Shown piece after piece: positions 60,373 to 64,000 of a stretch of 64,000 nt of DNA. The stretch is from Zygosaccharomyces rouxii. Its lineage: Eukaryota; Ascomycota; Saccharomycetes; Saccharomycetales; Saccharomycetaceae. The stretch is from the NCBI RefSeq assembly GCF_000026365.1, contig NC_012993.1, positions 1 to 64,000 of the forward strand, in the 5' to 3' direction. Position 1 is the stretch's first letter, and every line of letters starts with the position of its first letter. The translations under genes and the position numbers were made by a program. A model generated the notes under the pieces. It did no database searches and had not been told where the DNA came from. It worked only from the letters and a program-made list of their open reading frames with translations.

Positions 60373-62310
60373 ATGGCATCTGTCGCACAATCATCAACGC
60401 CTGTACCTAATGCGTCCTCAACGACGCCAGCCCCTAATGCTTCAAATACTCCTGGAGCCCAACAGGAAGATATAGTCATGGTTTCTTCATTAGAACAAAG
60501 AACTTTGAGTCCAGAGTGGTTTCTTTATACAGAATTGGCTAAATCTCTGCTGGGAGAACGTGCTGCATTTATCGTCGATGTACTGCTCTCATTAGGAAGG
60601 CTTTCTGTGGGTGAGATCTGCTCTAAAGCGCCATCATCAATGAATGCGCGGAGCGTTAAGGCTACATTGGTGTCATTGATTCAACTTAGATGTATTAGGT
60701 ATGTGGAAGAATCTGTTGGTAGCTCCGGTAGGGCTATTACTTATTATTATTTCAACGAAGAAGGTTTACTTCTTTTCCTATATTCTGGATCCGTTATCGA
60801 AGAATTGGGTAGAAGAGTCTCTAACCCTTCTATGGCATCTCAGATTGTCCAAAACATTTTGTCATTGGGTTCATTGACATTGAATGATTATTTACAGAGT
60901 TGTGATCCACAAATCTCAAAAAGAGATGTTATTTCAGTATTTGTGCAGCTTTGCGAAGGTGGATTCTTAACAGCAATCACAAAGGTTCATTATACACCTG
61001 TCAAAGCATTATGGGATGGGCTCTATATAAAAGCTTACAATGCCATTCCAAGAACCTCTACGATGTCTGATTTGAAGAAAAGAAATGAAGCTAAATCCAA
61101 GGCCAAGGTAGAATTTTTACAAATTTTGAATAGCGTTAATGATTTATCCAAGGTACTAACTACGGATCCACAGACTTCCCTAAGAACTGTTGTCGGTAAT
61201 TTACCCTTGACAATAAATTTCGCTAGATTCCTCAAGATAAGAAGATCAAAGCAATTGGTTCAATTGGCTAGAACGAGAATCGGCAGCATTCCATCTCAAG
61301 TTTACAATATTGCATTACAGATTACAGAACCAAAATCGCCAGAACCTGTAGATCCACTTACTCTGACAGGGCTTCTACAAGATTTAGATGAAGCTAAATC
61401 TATACATGAGGAACAAGAGCTTTTAGAGGAGAAAAATGCTGGTACCACTTTTAGTGCAATTGATATTGCCAAATATTTACCTGAATCTCTAGATCTTCGA
61501 AATACTTTGAAGACATCTTTAAGAACTAATAAACGTGGACCAAATCCCAACGATCAATTACCGACTAAAAAGTTGAAGACGGAAGATGGGTTTGTTATTC
61601 CGCCATTACCTAATCCTCAACAAGAACAAGAACAACAAGAAGATGATAACGATGATGATGATCCAATCGATGAAGATGATGGTAACCCCCATTCTGTATC
61701 TTTAGTAAACGGTCATCTGAAGTTACTGGCGTCAACGAGCATCCCTTTCTTGAAAGAGATTAGGCCAGGTGTCTTTTATGTTCCATATACAAAGGTTCTT
61801 CCCATACTCAAAACCTTGACTTACGACTATATTATAGCATCAACATTGGGACCTTCAGCCATGCGTATCTGTCGTTGCATTAGAGAAAATAGCCTTGTTT
61901 CAGAGAAATTTATCAATTCGACAGCTTTAATGAAGGAAAAAGATATTAGGACCACAATAGGTTCACTAATCAAATATAATGTCATTGAGATCCAAGAAGT
62001 TCCCAGAACCGCAGATAGGGCTGCTTCTAGAGCAGTGTTCCTCTTTAGGTCTAAGGAAAGACATGCTTATAATTTTATGAATCAAAATTTAGCATGGAAT
62101 GTTGCCAATTTGCTTCATAAGAAGGAAAGGTTAAAAGAGGATAATTCTACTCTTCTAACAAAGGCAAATAGAGATGATGTCAAGGGTAAAGAAACTGAAC
62201 TTTTACTTCCAAGTGAACTAAATCAATTGAAGATGGTCAATGAACGTGAACTTAATATCTGGACCCGAGTATCAAGAATGCTTTCCCTCTGGGAGATTTT
62301 TAAATTCTAA
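60373..62310 (+). CDS. RPC82: RNA polymerase III subunit C82
   Basis: 645 aa from the ATG at 60373 (MASVAQSSTPVPNAS); an upstream in-frame TTG is ignored. S. cerevisiae Rpc82 is 654 aa. It is part of the C82-C34-C31 subcomplex needed for Pol III initiation at tRNA and 5S genes. The protein is a series of winged-helix domains: YTELAKSLLGERAAFIVDVLLSLGRLSVGEI at about 45-75 (human RPC62-type start), SMASQIVQNILSLGSLTLNDYL, and the late TLGPSAMRICRCIRENSLVSEKFI. An acidic linker (DDNDDDDPIDEDD) and a basic stretch with PTKKLKTED (possible nuclear signal) lie near 400-440. It converges with SKI3, matching YPR190C/YPR189W in S. cerevisiae. Confidence 0.95.
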   Translation: MASVAQSSTPVPNASSTTPAPNASNTPGAQQEDIVMVSSLEQRTLSPEWFLYTELAKSLLGERAAFIVDVLLSLGRLSVGEICSKAPSSMNARSVKATLVSLIQLRCIRYVEESVGSSGRAITYYYFNEEGLLLFLYSGSVIEELGRRVSNPSMASQIVQNILSLGSLTLNDYLQSCDPQISKRDVISVFVQLCEGGFLTAITKVHYTPVKALWDGLYIKAYNAIPRTSTMSDLKKRNEAKSKAKVEFLQILNSVNDLSKVLTTDPQTSLRTVVGNLPLTINFARFLKIRRSKQLVQLARTRIGSIPSQVYNIALQITEPKSPEPVDPLTLTGLLQDLDEAKSIHEEQELLEEKNAGTTFSAIDIAKYLPESLDLRNTLKTSLRTNKRGPNPNDQLPTKKLKTEDGFVIPPLPNPQQEQEQQEDDNDDDDPIDEDDGNPHSVSLVNGHLKLLASTSIPFLKEIRPGVFYVPYTKVLPILKTLTYDYIIASTLGPSAMRICRCIRENSLVSEKFINSTALMKEKDIRTTIGSLIKYNVIEIQEVPRTADRAASRAVFLFRSKERHAYNFMNQNLAWNVANLLHKKERLKEDNSTLLTKANRDDVKGKETELLLPSELNQLKMVNERELNIWTRVSRMLSLWEIFKF

Positions 62311-62420
62311 ATTAGTCAATGATAACTTGTAACTAGTCTATGTACTCTAATATTTATAGACGGTGGAGGAACAACAAAAAAGAGTTCGCCTCATTATGAA
62401 TTTTAAATTAATGTTAATGG

Positions 62421-64000
62421 TTAAAAGCACTGGTTGAGTGCAGACACAGCAGATGCATTATCAGGGCAAAGGAAAATACTCCTTTGTATGCTTTTCAAAT
62501 TCTTTTGTGACCAATAACAATCACTCAATTGGCGAGAAGTTACTTTGTTTTGGCCATCTGAGGCAACTCTTTGTTGAATTTTCTTGCTCAAATCGGTCCA
62601 TACTTTGTTATCGTTCATGAAAAAGAACGCAGATCTCTGCCATGATACGCCATTACCTGTAGATTTACCATGAGACAGCTTTTTGTATAGAAGATCCATC
62701 AAATAGGGTAGATCACGGTGTTCATCCGCTATTACATCTTCTAATGGCGTTTCACGGAGTCTGCCGAAGACGATGGACATATCTTCGCGTTTTCCCTCAA
62801 GTAATGCTATTGCCGCTAGCGTCAAGCATAGTATCAGGTCACCATTTTTATTGGAGAGACATTCAGTTAATTCTTCAATCGCAATTGTCTTCGTATCCTC
62901 AGAACCAACTGAGTACAGAAGCTTAGAGATCAAAATAACGAGATGTTTGGATTCCTTAGATAATCTTAACAACTCCTCCAAATGGGTTAAAGTCTCATCA
63001 AAATTATCTGAGAAGAAGTATGCTAATGCTAGACAGATATGATTAGAGACAAAAATCGAAGTGTTATTTTCGTTCTCAAAATCCACCAAAATGCTTCTCG
63101 ATAAGTCTGCATTTTCAATCACGGCATCGTATTGACCTAGACCCAGTTGAACACGAGCAATTTGCGCTTTGACTACCGCGAAATTGTAAAGCTCATCATT
63201 ATCTTGACCCTTCTCGAAACGGGATTCGATTAAACGAACCAGTCTGTCAGCAACACCAGTTGCGTAAGGGAAAATACGTAATCTTTCCAAAGCTAGTAGT
63301 GCGCATTGAAGAGCAAAGGAGTCGGATGGAGATTTCTTAAAGTATTGGTCCAGACCGTGAACCACCGCTGACAGTTCCTCCACTGCGGAAATATCTCTTT
63401 CATCACCCGAATAACCAATGCGATTTTGAAGTACTGATTTAGCAAAATAGAGTTGAGCTGCCTTGGATCTACCATTGGACAAAATAAACGCATGTGCGAA
63501 CATTCTACAACTTTCCTTTATCTTGCCCTGTTTCTCCAAGATCAAGGCATTACCTAGCCATGGAGAAGAATCTTGAGGCGCAATGCTCTGTGACTTATTT
63601 AGCACAGTTAGAGCGAATTCTGCATCATTATTTTGCAGTGCCAGCAATGCCAGATCGAACCATACTGAACCCTCCTTAGGCGCCATTGCGGTACATTTAA
63701 TGAAACAGTGTTGAGCAACTCGATAGTTGACATCCATCGTGGCGATACCCAATCCCATCCAGGACTCGACTGTATTAGATTGGTATTGAATAGATTTTTT
63801 GAAAGATGCGATTGCAGAATCTCTAAATTTGTCATTCTTCAAAATGTGGTAAGCAGACAGTTCAGATGTCCCTATGTTATACCAAAGAGAAGATCTCACA
63901 GTTCTTGTCAATGCTTCATAAGTAGTTGTTGCGACAGCATATTTCGCTGATAAGATCAATAGTTTGCAAGCGATGGATATACTACTGTCTTCAATTTCTG
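62421..64000 (-). CDS. SKI3: SKI complex TPR subunit, C-terminal part
   Basis: About 525 C-terminal residues; the frame stays open to the right edge of the window, so the N-terminal 60-65 percent (S. cerevisiae Ski3 is 1432 aa) is outside. Tandem TPR helices are clear: VESWMGLGIATMDVNYRVAQHCF, GSVWFDLALLALQNNDAEFALTVL and SPWLGNALILEKQGKIKESCRMF. The extreme C-terminus (SYWSQKNLKSIQRSIFLCPDNASA-type, ending NQCF) matches the family's end. Ski3 is the scaffold of the Ski2-Ski3-Ski8 complex that feeds mRNA into the cytoplasmic exosome. SKA1, which in S. cerevisiae associates with this complex, is also in the window. Confidence 0.88.
   Translation of the reverse strand, partial: EIEDSSISIACKLLILSAKYAVATTTYEALTRTVRSSLWYNIGTSELSAYHILKNDKFRDSAIASFKKSIQYQSNTVESWMGLGIATMDVNYRVAQHCFIKCTAMAPKEGSVWFDLALLALQNNDAEFALTVLNKSQSIAPQDSSPWLGNALILEKQGKIKESCRMFAHAFILSNGRSKAAQLYFAKSVLQNRIGYSGDERDISAVEELSAVVHGLDQYFKKSPSDSFALQCALLALERLRIFPYATGVADRLVRLIESRFEKGQDNDELYNFAVVKAQIARVQLGLGQYDAVIENADLSRSILVDFENENNTSIFVSNHICLALAYFFSDNFDETLTHLEELLRLSKESKHLVILISKLLYSVGSEDTKTIAIEELTECLSNKNGDLILCLTLAAIALLEGKREDMSIVFGRLRETPLEDVIADEHRDLPYLMDLLYKKLSHGKSTGNGVSWQRSAFFFMNDNKVWTDLSKKIQQRVASDGQNKVTSRQLSDCYWSQKNLKSIQRSIFLCPDNASAVSALNQCF

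Overview
The window looks like one chromosome end, running from subtelomere into the interior, of a budding yeast in the Saccharomycetaceae. Coding is intron-poor, most conserved genes are immediate matches to Saccharomyces cerevisiae proteins, and the two tRNA genes have yeast-type sequences. From about 37.6 to 59.2 kb, genes that S. cerevisiae splits between YKL017-YKL025 and YIR025-YIR036 are interleaved in one single-copy order. That is the pattern expected of a lineage that did not undergo the yeast whole-genome duplication. Together with the abundant COS/DUP-type genes, this suggests the Zygosaccharomyces/Torulaspora clade; the genus is inference.

Layout. 1-1600: pyrimidine-rich, G-poor DNA with short degenerate repeats, resembling a subtelomeric core element; no telomeric repeat is visible. 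1600-3060: no convincing gene. 3.1-16 kb: a tandem array of membrane-protein genes of the DUP240/COS superfamily. Its repeating unit of about 3.3 kb is a head-to-head pair: a single-DUP-domain gene on the minus strand and a two-DUP-domain COS-like gene on the plus strand, around a shared promoter of about 0.5 kb carrying a conserved inverted repeat. Several copies are broken, and shrunken COS-like remnants lie between units. 17-28.9 kb: transporter-rich accessory DNA with a DHA1 MFS exporter, an SNG1-type protein cut by one in-frame stop, an OPT1-type glutathione/oligopeptide transporter, another COS-like gene with a degraded neighbour, tRNA-Ala(TGC), and a decayed relative of the MFS exporter. 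28.9-35 kb: metabolic genes typical of subtelomere-proximal DNA: URA1 (bacterial-type dihydroorotate dehydrogenase), a GTT1-type glutathione transferase, and a class V PLP-dependent enzyme not familiar from S. cerevisiae. 35-37.2 kb: no supported gene.

37.2-64 kb: dense conserved housekeeping DNA: a small hypothetical gene, PAN3, an IRC24/YIR035C-type reductase, URA6, SKA1, CDC16, LYS1, MAK11, SPT23/MGA2, RAM2, YVH1, MND2, a YKL018C-A homologue, SWD2 and HCS1. After a break in conserved order come tRNA-Lys(CTT), RPC82 and the C-terminal part of SKI3, which runs off the right edge.

Themes. CDC16 and MND2 are both anaphase-promoting-complex subunits; SKA1 and SKI3 both belong to cytoplasmic RNA decay, and PAN3 to deadenylation. 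MAK11, YVH1 and RPC82 serve ribosome or Pol III biology and each carries GATGAG (PAC-type) promoter elements. URA1 and URA6 are both pyrimidine-pathway enzymes, and URA6 carries an unusual mitochondrial-type N-terminal extension. Start codons were chosen as ATG throughout; for RAM2, HCS1, RPC82, the YKL018C-A homologue and one DUP gene this places the start downstream of the longest open frame.
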